Below are positions 8,773 to 15,985 of a stretch of 64,000 nucleotides of DNA, in pieces. Source of the stretch: Prevotella sp. (lineage in GTDB: Bacteria > Bacteroidota > Bacteroidia > Bacteroidales > Bacteroidaceae); the NCBI GenBank assembly GCA_017940545.1, contig JAGAYI010000002.1, positions 58,561-122,560 of the forward strand, written 5' to 3'. The position numbers were made by a program, and so were the translations under genes. The notes under the pieces were generated by a model, which was given only the letters and a program-made list of their open reading frames with translations, was not told the DNA's origin and did no database searches. How positions within the stretch are numbered: position 1 is the stretch's first letter; each line of letters starts with the position of its first letter.

Positions 8773-9608
8773 CAGGTAATCATCTTCACCAGCCGCCAGC
8801 GGCCGTCGGACAGGCGGAAGGTCAGTTCCACCTCGAATCCATTGGCAATGCCACGAATCACAAATATCTTCTGGTTGCTGTGGTCTTGCTCCTGGCCATA
8901 TACTACATTATATATCATGCCCGAAGGCAGTTCGGGGGCAAAGGCCGGCCAGGTGTCCTTGGTAATGACGCCCTCCATCTGCGCAAAGTCGTCGTCAGGG
9001 TCCGGGCCTACAAAGTCAACCGTATTGTTCAGGCTCTCCACCTGGTAGAGGGAGTCGGTGGCAAAGCTGTGATAGAAGTTCAGGAACGAGGCATTGGGCG
9101 AATCTTCTATGTCTGACAGGCGGACCTGCTGCATCATCCACAGGCCGTTCTCGCGCTCAAAGACATATTGCTTGATGAACTTCTTGTCAAGATAGATTTT
9201 CTCTATGACCACATGGTTGACAGCCGTGTCCTTGCCCAGCTCCATCTGCTTCTCGTTGTCGAAAATCAGCGTGTAGTAACCCTGCTGCATGAAGAAATGG
9301 TCAACCGTCCAGGCAGAACGCTGCACCACCTCGCGCTCGTCGCCCTTCAGCACCTTCAGGGGGAAGTGGATGCGGGCCAGCTGCACCTTCTTGCTGGCAG
9401 CAAAGTTAAAGATGAAGTCGTCAAAGAGTTCGTCGGCGGCTTTTGGCATGGGGGCATCGGCTATCAGTTCCTCCAGCGTGTCGGCAACAACAGTATCTCC
9501 CCTACCCGTAGAGTCGGCAATTGCTTCGTCCTGAGCAGTCTGACGTTTGCCCGTACAGGCAGCAAACACCAGCATGATGGCCAGAAACAGCCACAACAAT
9601 TTTTTCAT
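8772..9608 (-). CDS. DUF4348-like lipoprotein
   Basis: 278 residues with a lipoprotein signal (lipobox FAAC near residue 18) and a Thr/Asp-rich linker. A globular domain follows from about 60, built of aromatic beta-strands (DHFFMQQGYYTLIFDNE, FSLNFYHSFA-like). It resembles the DUF4348 family of this phylum, whose function is not known. The coupled overlap with murB suggests an envelope role. The start is supported by a TAACTTTG promoter box 40 bases upstream. Confidence 0.8.
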   Translation of the reverse strand: MKKLLWLFLAIMLVFAACTGKRQTAQDEAIADSTGRGDTVVADTLEELIADAPMPKAADELFDDFIFNFAASKKVQLARIHFPLKVLKGDEREVVQRSAWTVDHFFMQQGYYTLIFDNEKQMELGKDTAVNHVVIEKIYLDKKFIKQYVFERENGLWMMQQVRLSDIEDSPNASFLNFYHSFATDSLYQVESLNNTVDFVGPDPDDDFAQMEGVITKDTWPAFAPELPSGMIYNVVYGQEQDHSNQKIFVIRGIANGFEVELTFRLSDGRWRLVKMIT

Positions 9609-9647
9609 TTCGTATGTCAGATATCTATACTTCTCTCAAAATTGGTG

Positions 9648-9655
9648 CAAAGTTA
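9648..9655 (-). promoter_or_regulatory. -7 promoter box for the DUF4348-murB unit
   Basis: TAACTTTG on the minus strand, 40 bases upstream of the lipoprotein ATG. It is divergent from the pheS promoter 24 bases away. Confidence 0.7.
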
Positions 9656-9678
9656 CAAAATAATTCATAATTATTTTA

Positions 9679-9686
9679 TACCTTTG
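9679..9686 (+). promoter_or_regulatory. -7 promoter box for pheS
   Basis: TACCTTTG, 18 bases upstream of the pheS ATG, so the 5' untranslated leader would be very short. No T-box or peptide leader is visible. Confidence 0.7.
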
Positions 9687-9703
9687 CACAAATTTTTAAG
9701 ATT

Positions 9704-10768
9704 ATGATACTTGACAAGATAGAACAATTACTTAACGAAGTTAAGAATCTGGATGCAAAAGACGCCGCTGACATTGAAACACTGCGCCTGAAGTACCTGA
9801 GTAAGAAAGGTGAAATCAATGCCCTGATGCAGGATTTCCGTAACGTTGCTGCCGAGGACAAGAAAGCCATCGGTATGAAGATTAACGAACTGAAGCAGAC
9901 GGCCTTCGACCACATCAATGCCCTCAAGGAACGCATTGAGGAGCAAGGAGCAGGCAGTCAGGAGCAGGCCATCGACCTGACCCGCACACCCTACCCCATC
10001 CAGTTGGGTACACGTCACCCGCTGACCATCGTGACTAACGAGATTATCGACATCTTCTCACGCATGGGCTTCGTGCTGGCTGACGGTCCCGAGGTAGAGG
10101 ACGACCTCCATGTGTTCACCAAGATGAACTTTGCTGCCGACCATCCTGCCCGCGACATGCAGGACACGTTCTTCGTCTCACAGCACCCCAACGACGTGAC
10201 CAAGAACATCCTGCTCCGCTCGCACACCTCAAGCGTTCAAGCCCGCGTCATGGAGCACATGCACACCGAGGACGGCAAGCTGACAGAGCCCATCCGTGTC
10301 ATCTGTCCCGGCCGTGTCTATCGCAACGAGGCCATCACCGCCCGTGCACACTGTTTCTTCCATCAGGTGGAGGGTCTCTACATCGACAAGAACGTATCGT
10401 TCACCGACCTGAAGCAGGTGCTGCTCTCGTTTGCCCGCGAGATGTTCGGTGCCGACACGAAGATTCGCCTGCGTCCATCGTACTTCCCGTTCACCGAGCC
10501 CTCGGCCGAGATGGACATCTCGTGCTTCATCTGCGGCGGCGAAGGCTGCGGCTTCTGCAAGCATACCGGTTGGGTGGAAATCCTGGGCTGCGGCATGGTT
10601 GACCCGAACGTGCTGGAACTCTGTGGCATCGACTCAAAGGAGTACAGCGGCTATGCCTTCGGCATGGGTGTGGAGCGCATCACGAACCTGAAGTACCGCG
10701 TATCCGACCTGCGTCTGTTCTCTGAGAATGACACCCGCTTCCTGCGTGAGTTTGAATCGGCAGACTAA
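9704..10768 (+). CDS. pheS: Phenylalanine--tRNA ligase alpha subunit
   Basis: Catalytic subunit of the alpha2-beta2 enzyme that charges tRNA-Phe. An N-terminal coiled coil (about 1-85) is followed by the class II aminoacylation core. Visible motifs are HPLTIVTNEI, RSHTSSVQAR (motif 2 region), RVYRNEAITARAHCFFHQVEG, the cysteine-containing CFICGGEGCGFCKHTGW, and the motif 3 sequence GYAFGMGVERI. The length of 354 residues is normal. The beta-subunit gene is not adjacent. The stop codon overlaps the MFS start (TAATG). Confidence 0.97.
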   Translation: MILDKIEQLLNEVKNLDAKDAADIETLRLKYLSKKGEINALMQDFRNVAAEDKKAIGMKINELKQTAFDHINALKERIEEQGAGSQEQAIDLTRTPYPIQLGTRHPLTIVTNEIIDIFSRMGFVLADGPEVEDDLHVFTKMNFAADHPARDMQDTFFVSQHPNDVTKNILLRSHTSSVQARVMEHMHTEDGKLTEPIRVICPGRVYRNEAITARAHCFFHQVEGLYIDKNVSFTDLKQVLLSFAREMFGADTKIRLRPSYFPFTEPSAEMDISCFICGGEGCGFCKHTGWVEILGCGMVDPNVLELCGIDSKEYSGYAFGMGVERITNLKYRVSDLRLFSENDTRFLREFESAD

Positions 10769-11964
10769 TGACTGACCGTCTTTGGAACGCTAATTATATA
10801 AAGGTGATGACGGCGAACTTCTCGCTGTTCTTCGCCTTTTATGTTTTGACACCCCTGCTGCCGCTCTACCTCAGCGAGCAGTTCCACGCCACCAAGGACG
10901 TCATCGGCCTGGTGCTCTCCGGCTATACCATCACCGCCCTTCTGGTACGCCCCTTCAGCGGCTACATCGTTGATGCCTTCGACCGCAAACGGGTGCTCAT
11001 GCTCTGCTTCTTCGGGTTTTTCATCTTCTTTGCCGGCTATCTGGCAGCCTCCACCCTGCTGCTGTTCTGCATCGTGCGAACGCTGCACGGCGGACCCTTC
11101 GGAGCGCTGACCGTAGCCAACTCCACCATGGCCATTGACGTACTGCCCAGCAACCGCCGCAACGAGGGAATCGGCTACTACGGACTGTCCAACAACCTGG
11201 CCATGGCCATCGCACCCACCATCGGCATCTTCATCTACCGCTACACCCACTCCTTCGACCTGCTCTTCTGGCTGGCCCTCATCGTCGCCGGCTTCGGCAT
11301 GGCTGTTGACGGAACGGTGAGAAGCAATAAGAGTAAAGAGTTAAAAGAGCTTCACTCCACACTCAGCCTCGACCGTTTCTTCCTGCTGCGTGGCTGGCTG
11401 TTAGGAGCCAACATGGTGTTCTTCGGCTTCTGCTTCGGCGTGCTCAGCAACTACCTCGCCATCTACGGCAAGGAGGTCATGGGCATCGAGGGCGGCACGG
11501 GTACCTGGTTCATGCTCTGCTCCGTCGGTCTCATCCTCTCACGCCTGCAAGGCGGCAAGGCGCTGCGCGAAGGACGGCTGACACACAATGCCTCCGTGGG
11601 CATGGTCATCTCGCTCGTCGGCTACATCATCTTCGTCCTCATGCCAACCCTCGGCTACGCCGGCTACTACGCCTCGGCCCTGCTCATCGGCTTGGGCAAC
11701 GGCCACATGTGGCCCGCCTTCCAGAACATGATGATCAGCATGGCACGCCACGACCAGCGCGGCACGGCCAACTCCACCATCCTCGTGGCGTGGGACATCG
11801 GCATGGGACTGGGCATCCTGCTCGGTGGCATCGTTGCCGAACACATGGGCTATGCCGCCGCCTTCTGGTTTGTCGCCCTGACAAACCTTGCAGGTGTCGC
11901 ACTCTACTTCGTCGCCACGCGCCAGTTCTTCCTCAGACGCCGACTCGAGGAAAACACGCTGTAG
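10768..11964 (+). CDS. Major facilitator superfamily transporter
   Basis: 398 residues with about 12 transmembrane helices. The MFS loop 2-3 signature is seen as GYIVDAFDRKRVL near residues 70-82. The substrate is not evident, and drug or metabolite efflux is common in this branch. It is translationally coupled to pheS (TAATG). The central cytoplasmic loop (about residues 184-199, SNKSKELKELHSTLS) is encoded by a stretch resembling the GAGTAAAGAGT / TTCACTC repeats found between genes, as if a repeat had inserted in frame. Confidence 0.88.
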   Translation: MTDRLWNANYIKVMTANFSLFFAFYVLTPLLPLYLSEQFHATKDVIGLVLSGYTITALLVRPFSGYIVDAFDRKRVLMLCFFGFFIFFAGYLAASTLLLFCIVRTLHGGPFGALTVANSTMAIDVLPSNRRNEGIGYYGLSNNLAMAIAPTIGIFIYRYTHSFDLLFWLALIVAGFGMAVDGTVRSNKSKELKELHSTLSLDRFFLLRGWLLGANMVFFGFCFGVLSNYLAIYGKEVMGIEGGTGTWFMLCSVGLILSRLQGGKALREGRLTHNASVGMVISLVGYIIFVLMPTLGYAGYYASALLIGLGNGHMWPAFQNMMISMARHDQRGTANSTILVAWDIGMGLGILLGGIVAEHMGYAAAFWFVALTNLAGVALYFVATRQFFLRRRLEENTL

Positions 11965-12040
11965 GTTCCGGACCTCAGGAATAAAGCCCGACAAACCAAA
12001 TTAAAACGCGTTTTTATTTGGATTTGTTCTCGCTTTTTCG

Positions 12041-12048
12041 TATCTTTG
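12041..12048 (+). promoter_or_regulatory. -7 promoter box for the HU-like gene
   Basis: TATCTTTG, followed 21 bases later by the ATG at 12070. An in-frame TTG at 12046 lies within this box and therefore cannot be the start. Confidence 0.75.
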
Positions 12049-12069
12049 CACAGAAAAAGAAAGAAGCCT

Positions 12070-12711
12070 ATGCCTCGCAAGAAATACGGACTGGAATTTG
12101 AACTGCATCCGCAACCCAAGAAGGGGGACGACGGAAAGGCGCTGCTCTATGCGCACGTGGCATCAAAATTCAAATATACGATGCGACGTGTCGATGAATG
12201 GTGCCATGAGCACCGTGGCCAGCATCCGGGCGAGATGACACGCTACTTCGAGAGTTTTCTTGACGTTGCCGCAGTCCTCATGTGCGACGGCTCACGCGTA
12301 GAAACCCCGATTGGTTCTTTTGCCCCCAAGCTCAAGATAACTGGAAACTTCACTGACCCCGACCAGGTGGGGCACGACGACGTACGGCTGAGCGGAATAG
12401 AGTTCATCCCCTCCAAGCGTTTCGTGAAAGAACTGGAGAACCACATCTACTTTGGCTTCCTCAAGAAAAAGGAGGTGGTGGAACGCCACTTGGTGACCGA
12501 CCCCGCAGAGCTGGATGCCATTCTGGACCGGTGTCTCCGTCCGGGCTACACCACAGCCAAAATCTTCTCCTATTACAGCGGACAAGGATACCGTACTGCC
12601 CTACGTTATCTGGACAACCGCTGTAAGGAGGAAAATCCGAAAATCAGGCGCAGGAAAGAGGGCAATACGGTTCTTTACAAGCCTGTCGTTCACAAATCAC
12701 CGAAAGAATAA
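12070..12711 (+). CDS. HU-like DNA-binding protein with C-terminal extension
   Basis: 213 residues. The N-terminal half (about 1-120) resembles the divergent HU/IHF-like domain widespread in this phylum: a basic start MPRKKYGL, the helical segment TRYFESFLDVAAVLMCDGS, and a beta arm with GSFAPKLKITG. The C-terminal part (about 125-213) is basic and may form an additional helix-turn-helix-like region (TTAKIFSYYSGQGYRTALRYL). It is probably a nucleoid-associated or accessory DNA-binding factor. It is monocistronic and directly followed by the palindromic array at 12727. It is much longer than canonical HU (about 90 residues). Confidence 0.8.
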   Translation: MPRKKYGLEFELHPQPKKGDDGKALLYAHVASKFKYTMRRVDEWCHEHRGQHPGEMTRYFESFLDVAAVLMCDGSRVETPIGSFAPKLKITGNFTDPDQVGHDDVRLSGIEFIPSKRFVKELENHIYFGFLKKKEVVERHLVTDPAELDAILDRCLRPGYTTAKIFSYYSGQGYRTALRYLDNRCKEENPKIRRRKEGNTVLYKPVVHKSPKE

Positions 12712-12726
12712 GGGTGTGACCCTTCC

Positions 12727-12798
12727 GTGTCAAGTACTTGACGCTCCAGTGTCAAGTAGTTGACCCTGCCGTGTCAAGTACTTGACACGGCAGGGTCA
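12727..12798. repeat. Array A: three 14-bp palindromes at 22-bp period
   Basis: Cores GTCAAGTACTTGAC (12729-12742), GTCAAGTAGTTGAC (12751-12764) and GTCAAGTACTTGAC (12773-12786) are separated by 8-base spacers, giving an exact 22-base period. The third unit sits in a 38-bp perfect palindrome (12761-12798). The outer sequences GTGTGACCC and GGGTCACAC also pair across the array. It lies in a convergent intergenic gap. Confidence 0.85.
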
Positions 12799-12845
12799 CA
12801 CCCCAACACCCCCGTACTCTCTCCCCGTCTCCCCGGCACTCTCTA

Positions 12846-12897
12846 CCCGTTTCCCCGGGGGTTTCTCCCAGAGAGACGGCACCTCTCTGGCGGAGAG
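12846..12897 (+). repeat. Flanking module shared by arrays A and B, copy A
   Basis: Contains CCCGTTTCCCCGG, GTTTCTCCCAG and ACGGCAC in this order. The same modules in the same order occur on the minus strand at 36940-36991 beside array B, so both loci are copies of one compound element. Confidence 0.7.
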
Positions 12898-12945
12898 TCC
12901 GAACAGGTTCTTGTTTAACGTAAGACAAGACAAGAAAAAAAACTG

Positions 12946-13107
12946 CTATGAGTTTGAGCAAGACACGCCCATCTGTCGGGCCAACTCCTTTTGTGTCAGG
13001 CCACGGGCCATAATCTCATCCTTTATCATTTCACCAGGATGGATCAGCATCGATGATGTCATGTTGTTTGCCTGCTGGCTTTCTGCTATATGATTCACGT
13101 TTTGCAT
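12946..13107 (-). pseudogene. Truncated HigA-type antitoxin
   Basis: A 53-residue ORF. After about 20 residues it reads SMLIHPGEMIKDEIMARG then LTQKELARQMGVS, which is the start of the XRE-family HigA antitoxin including the first helices of its helix-turn-helix. The reading then breaks to CSNS and a TAG, so the rest of the helix-turn-helix and the dimerisation region (normally about 90-110 residues in total) are missing. It overlaps the end of the HigB-like fragment upstream, keeping the higB-higA order. It is a non-functional remnant of a toxin-antitoxin locus. Confidence 0.75.
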
Positions 13108-13196
13108 TTCACAGCTTTCTGATAGCCACGTACTACCTGAGGCTGGAACCGCAGTTTCTTGATACCCGTCACACCCTTAGTGTACAGGTTTTCCAG
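13095..13196 (-). pseudogene. HigB-like toxin fragment fused to a Big_2 remnant
   Basis: The last 33 codons of this reading frame, LENLYTKGVTGIKKLRFQ onward through VVRGYQKAVK, resemble the N-terminal portion of HigB/RelE-type toxins, where a KKxRFQP...YQ element is typical. The frame then ends in CKT and a TGA. The toxin start and its catalytic C-terminal part are absent. It sits immediately before the HigA remnant, as expected for higBA. It is a deletion remnant. Confidence 0.6.
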
Positions 13197-13622
13197 ATTA
13201 CCTGACGACCACGACACACTCTTGTCTGTAGCATCATAAGGAGTAATTGTTGCCGTCAGTTGCGTTGTATTAGCCTTACAAGTAATCGTTGCACTACCTG
13301 ATGAGTTAGCCGTTACTAATCCGTTGCTGGTAACTGACGCGATACTACTATTGCTGGATGACCACGATACACTCTTGTCTGTGGCAGAACTGGGACTTAC
13401 GCTTGCATATAATTGTTTCGTATCACCGACATTTAATGTTGCAGATGTGGTATTCAGGGAAACACTCGTCACATATATTATTAGCGGAGAAACTTTCACA
13501 GAACATTGGGAATAGACTCCACTTCCATCTGTTGCATAACATGTGATGATGGCTGTTCCTATAGAATTAGCCTGAACCCATCCTGTATTACTTACAGAAG
13601 CAACAGTAGAATTATTTGTGAA
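13197..13622 (-). pseudogene. Bacterial Ig-like (Big_2) surface-protein fragment
   Basis: The frame encodes Big_2 repeats: NSTVASVSNTGWVQANSIG, then VTSVSLNTTSATLNVGD, WSSSNSSIASVTSNG and TATITPYDATDKSVSWSS. Big_2 domains normally form tandem beta-sandwiches in cell-surface adhesins. There is no start codon or signal peptide at the 5' side: the frame is interrupted by a TAA just upstream of KFTNNSTV. At its 3' side it runs straight into HigB-like sequence. The copies of ATDKSVSWSS are only about 155 bases apart, shorter than a full domain, so an internal deletion is likely. Confidence 0.7.
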
Positions 13623-13855
13623 CTTTTACGCATCCTGCTCTTAGGGAATATTTTGGCGGTATTCTGACGAAAAGAACAAGAGCTAAAAGCTCATTTTCAT
13701 ACAGTTCGAACGGGAGTGCGACGCACAATTCTGTTGGTTAGTAATAAATTGTTTGTTCGTTAATCCCTGTGGGAGTGCAGCACCTGGTGCCGTCGAATCT
13801 CCCTTCATGTTCTTCGTTTACTGTCTGTTTCTTATTTCTATTTTTATATACTACT
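13623..13855. other. Non-coding stretch with paired GGGAGTGC hairpin motifs
   Basis: No plausible gene. It holds GAGCT-AAA-AGCTC (13690s) and two similar small palindromes each preceded by GGGA: GGGAGTGCGACGCAC (13712-13726) and GGGAGTGCAGCAC (13771-13783), followed by GCACCTGGTGC. It looks like a remnant of a mobile element or a structured RNA. I cannot name it. Confidence 0.4.
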
Positions 13856-14206
13856 TTATCTATTCAATTCCATTAGATACTGTTCTATTTTATCGCGAAG
13901 TGGACTCAAATCATCCGTAATAGTTTCCCAGACCAAGCATTCTTCCACATTATGGTATCCATGAATCAGGAAATTACGCATATTTGTTATTTGCCTCCAT
14001 TGAACATCAGTATGAGTTTCACGAAACTCGTAAGTCAACATGTTGGCAGCTTCACCAATTATCATAATGTTATAAATGACAGCATGATATGATTTCTTGT
14101 CAGAGATAAACTCTTCCATTCCACGATTTCCTACAAACTCGAAAATCGTGTCAATAGCCCTAACAATATCAGCAAGCCGTTTGGGGTCATTACGATGCTC
14201 TCTCAT
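13856..14206 (-). CDS. hepT: HepT-like ribonuclease toxin (DUF86)
   Basis: 116 residues, all helical, of the HEPN superfamily. The catalytic RNase motif R-x4-H-x-Y is present as RNFLIHGY (R77, H82, Y84). In characterised pairs the MntA antitoxin silences HepT by adding AMP groups to the tyrosine of this motif. It overlaps the MntA-like gene by 17 bases, in the usual antitoxin-first order. Local AT content is higher than in neighbouring core genes, which fits acquisition by transfer. It appears intact. Confidence 0.9.
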   Translation of the reverse strand: MREHRNDPKRLADIVRAIDTIFEFVGNRGMEEFISDKKSYHAVIYNIMIIGEAANMLTYEFRETHTDVQWRQITNMRNFLIHGYHNVEECLVWETITDDLSPLRDKIEQYLMELNR

Positions 14207-14492
14207 ATATTAGTATTTTGTCACGGTCTGCACTCTCACGGGCAAAAGGCATGAGACCACCGTCAGTTATCAAATCAACCTCACAACCTAACATATCTTT
14301 AAGATCCTGATAAATGCCACCAAGCGTAAAGAGGCTAAAGTGTTGAGACTTATCTGGCAGAATCAAAATGTCTATATCAGAATTCTCATGTTGCTCTCCT
14401 CGTGAATAAGAGCCAAAAATCCAAGCCTTCAAGACTGGCTGAGTCTTGAAATAATCGGCCATTTGCTTTGTTATAACTTGAAAATCGTTCAT
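14190..14492 (-). CDS. mntA: MntA-like nucleotidyltransferase antitoxin
   Basis: 100 residues with a minimal nucleotidyltransferase fold. The signature GS-x10-DxD is seen as FGSYSRGEQHENSDIDI (G27, S28, D39, D41). A third acidic residue lies in EVDLI. It is predicted to AMPylate and inactivate the HepT partner. The ATG at 14492 is chosen because a TATCTTTG promoter box lies at 14524-14531; a longer ORF starting at 14579 would begin upstream of that promoter. Confidence 0.88.
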   Translation of the reverse strand: MNDFQVITKQMADYFKTQPVLKAWIFGSYSRGEQHENSDIDILILPDKSQHFSLFTLGGIYQDLKDMLGCEVDLITDGGLMPFARESADRDKILIYERAS

Positions 14493-14523
14493 ATATAGCT
14501 GATATTCTTTTTGCTTCCAACGG

Positions 14524-14531
14524 CAAAGATA
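14524..14531 (-). promoter_or_regulatory. -7 promoter box for mntA-hepT
   Basis: TATCTTTG on the minus strand, 31 bases upstream of the mntA ATG. It defines the start of that gene. Confidence 0.7.
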
Positions 14532-14575
14532 ATGAAAAAATCCATCTCCTCCAAATGTTTTTGCAAAAATCAGAT

Positions 14576-15196
14576 TCACTCCATCGGGAACAGTCCGAAG
14601 AGCTTGGCATCAATCATGTCGGTGACCTGCAGGAAGTGCTCGTGGCTCTCCCCAAACTTGCAGGTGTCGCCATCGACAATGATGAGGTTACCCTTGTAGC
14701 CGGCAATCCACTCCTCGTAGCGGTTGTTCAGGCCCTGTAGGTAGTCCAGCTGGATGGTCTGCTCGTAGGCACGGCCGCGTTTCTGAATCTGTGCTACCAG
14801 ATTGGGGATGGTGGAGCGGATGTAAATCATGAGGTCGGGCAGTTTGACGAGCGACATCATGAGGTCGAAGAGGTCGGTATAGTTCTGGAAGTCGCGGTCG
14901 GACATCATGCCCTGCCCGTGCAGGTTAGGCGCGAAGATACGTGCATCCTCGAAGATGGTGCGGTCCTGGATGATGGTATCCTTGGACTGCGATATCTCCA
15001 CCACTTCCTTGAAGCGCTTGTTGAGGAAATAAATCTGGAGATTGAACGACCAGCGTTTCATGTCGGCATAGAAGTCCTCCAGATACGGGTTGTTGTCAAC
15101 GGGTTCAAAACGGGGTGTCCAGCCATATCGCTTGGCCAGCATCTTGGTCAGCGTGGTCTTGCCGCTGCCGATGTTTCCTGCTATTGCTATGTGCAT
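14576..15196 (-). CDS. Deoxynucleoside kinase, copy 1
   Basis: 206 residues of the dNK/dGK-dAK family, which phosphorylate deoxynucleosides in salvage. The P-loop is GNIGSGKTT (residues 7-15). The family motif RWSFNLQIYFLNKRF (about 47-61), the catalytic/ERS-like QDRTIFEDARIF, and the lid region with Arg residues (QKRGRAYEQTIQLDYL) are present. Base specificity cannot be told, and such pairs in other bacteria act on purine deoxynucleosides. It is downstream of a paralogue in the same orientation with a 65-base gap containing TTTACGATTT and CTCCTTCC repeats. Confidence 0.9.
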   Translation of the reverse strand: MHIAIAGNIGSGKTTLTKMLAKRYGWTPRFEPVDNNPYLEDFYADMKRWSFNLQIYFLNKRFKEVVEISQSKDTIIQDRTIFEDARIFAPNLHGQGMMSDRDFQNYTDLFDLMMSLVKLPDLMIYIRSTIPNLVAQIQKRGRAYEQTIQLDYLQGLNNRYEEWIAGYKGNLIIVDGDTCKFGESHEHFLQVTDMIDAKLFGLFPME

Positions 15197-15261
15197 CTTG
15201 TTTATTTACGATTTAACGATTTACGATTTTTCCTTCCTCCTTACTCCTTCCTCCTTCCTCG

Positions 15262-15882
15262 CTATTCCGGGAACAGGCCGAAGAGCGTGCGGTCTATCTT
15301 ATCGACGATGCCGGCAAAGTCGTGCGGCTCGTGCTCGAAGTCGAGGTCATCAACATCGACCGACATGACGCGGCCCTTGTAGCGATGGGTGATGAAGTCC
15401 TCGTAACGCTCGTTGAGGTTCTGCAGATACTCCAGCTGGATGGTCTGTTCGTAGTCTCGGCCGCGCTTCTGGATGTTTGCCACCAGGTGGGGCACCGATG
15501 CCCGAAGATAAATCATCAGGTCCGGCATCTTGGCCACGTGCATCATCTGCTCGAACAGTTCCATGTACGTTTCGAAGTCGCGGTCGCTGAGGTTTCCCAT
15601 GGCCCTGTTGTTGGCCGTGAAGACATAGACGCCCTCGAAGATGGAGCGGTCCTGGATGATGGTGTGCTTCGCCTCGTTGATGCGGAGCAAGTCACGGAAG
15701 CGCTCCTTGAGGAAGAACACCTCCAGGGCAAACGACCAACGTCGGATGTCCTTATAATAGTCTTCCAGATAAGGGTTGTCGGCAACGGCTTCGAAACGTG
15801 CCTCCCACCCGTAGTGGCGGGCAAGCATGTTCGTCAGCGTGGTCTTTCCGCAGCCTATGTTTCCTGCAATGGCTATATACAT
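15262..15882 (-). CDS. Deoxynucleoside kinase, copy 2
   Basis: Same length (206 residues) and domain order as its neighbour: P-loop GNIGCGKTT, RWSFALEVFFLKERF, QDRSIFEGVYVF and QKRGRDYEQTIQLEYL. The P-loop Ser is replaced by Cys relative to copy 1, and the two proteins are clearly but not closely related. This suggests an old duplication with different substrate preferences or a heterodimer. It is the first gene of the pair with its own promoter box at 15900, and is divergent from a Nudix gene. Confidence 0.9.
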   Translation of the reverse strand: MYIAIAGNIGCGKTTLTNMLARHYGWEARFEAVADNPYLEDYYKDIRRWSFALEVFFLKERFRDLLRINEAKHTIIQDRSIFEGVYVFTANNRAMGNLSDRDFETYMELFEQMMHVAKMPDLMIYLRASVPHLVANIQKRGRDYEQTIQLEYLQNLNERYEDFITHRYKGRVMSVDVDDLDFEHEPHDFAGIVDKIDRTLFGLFPE

Positions 15883-15899
15883 ATTTATAGTTTTGCTGA

Positions 15900-15907
15900 C
15901 AAAGGTA
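15900..15907 (-). promoter_or_regulatory. -7 promoter box for the deoxynucleoside kinase pair
   Basis: TACCTTTG on the minus strand, 17 bases upstream of the copy 2 ATG. Confidence 0.7.
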
Positions 15908-15949
15908 CAAAATATTTACCAATCATGTATGTTTTTATATGATAATTTG

Positions 15950-15957
15950 TAACTTTG
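15950..15957 (+). promoter_or_regulatory. -7 promoter box for the Nudix gene
   Basis: TAACTTTG, 28 bases upstream of the Nudix ATG, divergent from the kinase promoter. Confidence 0.7.
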
Positions 15958-15985
15958 TACCCAAATAACAAGCAATGTACAAACT

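Noticed and set aside
9604-9703. T-box or leader RNA in front of pheS
   Set aside because: Only 18 bases separate the promoter box from the start codon, leaving no room for a riboswitch.
12046-12069. Upstream TTG start for the HU-like gene
   Set aside because: The TTG is part of the -7 promoter box, so it is not in the transcript.
12727-12798. Array A as a CRISPR array
   Set aside because: Repeats are 14-bp palindromes with 8-base spacers, too short and too few, and no cas genes are present.
12752-12961. 69-residue minus-strand ORF over array A and its flank
   Set aside because: Low-complexity translation of repeats; a similar empty ORF lies over the array B flank (36816-37040).
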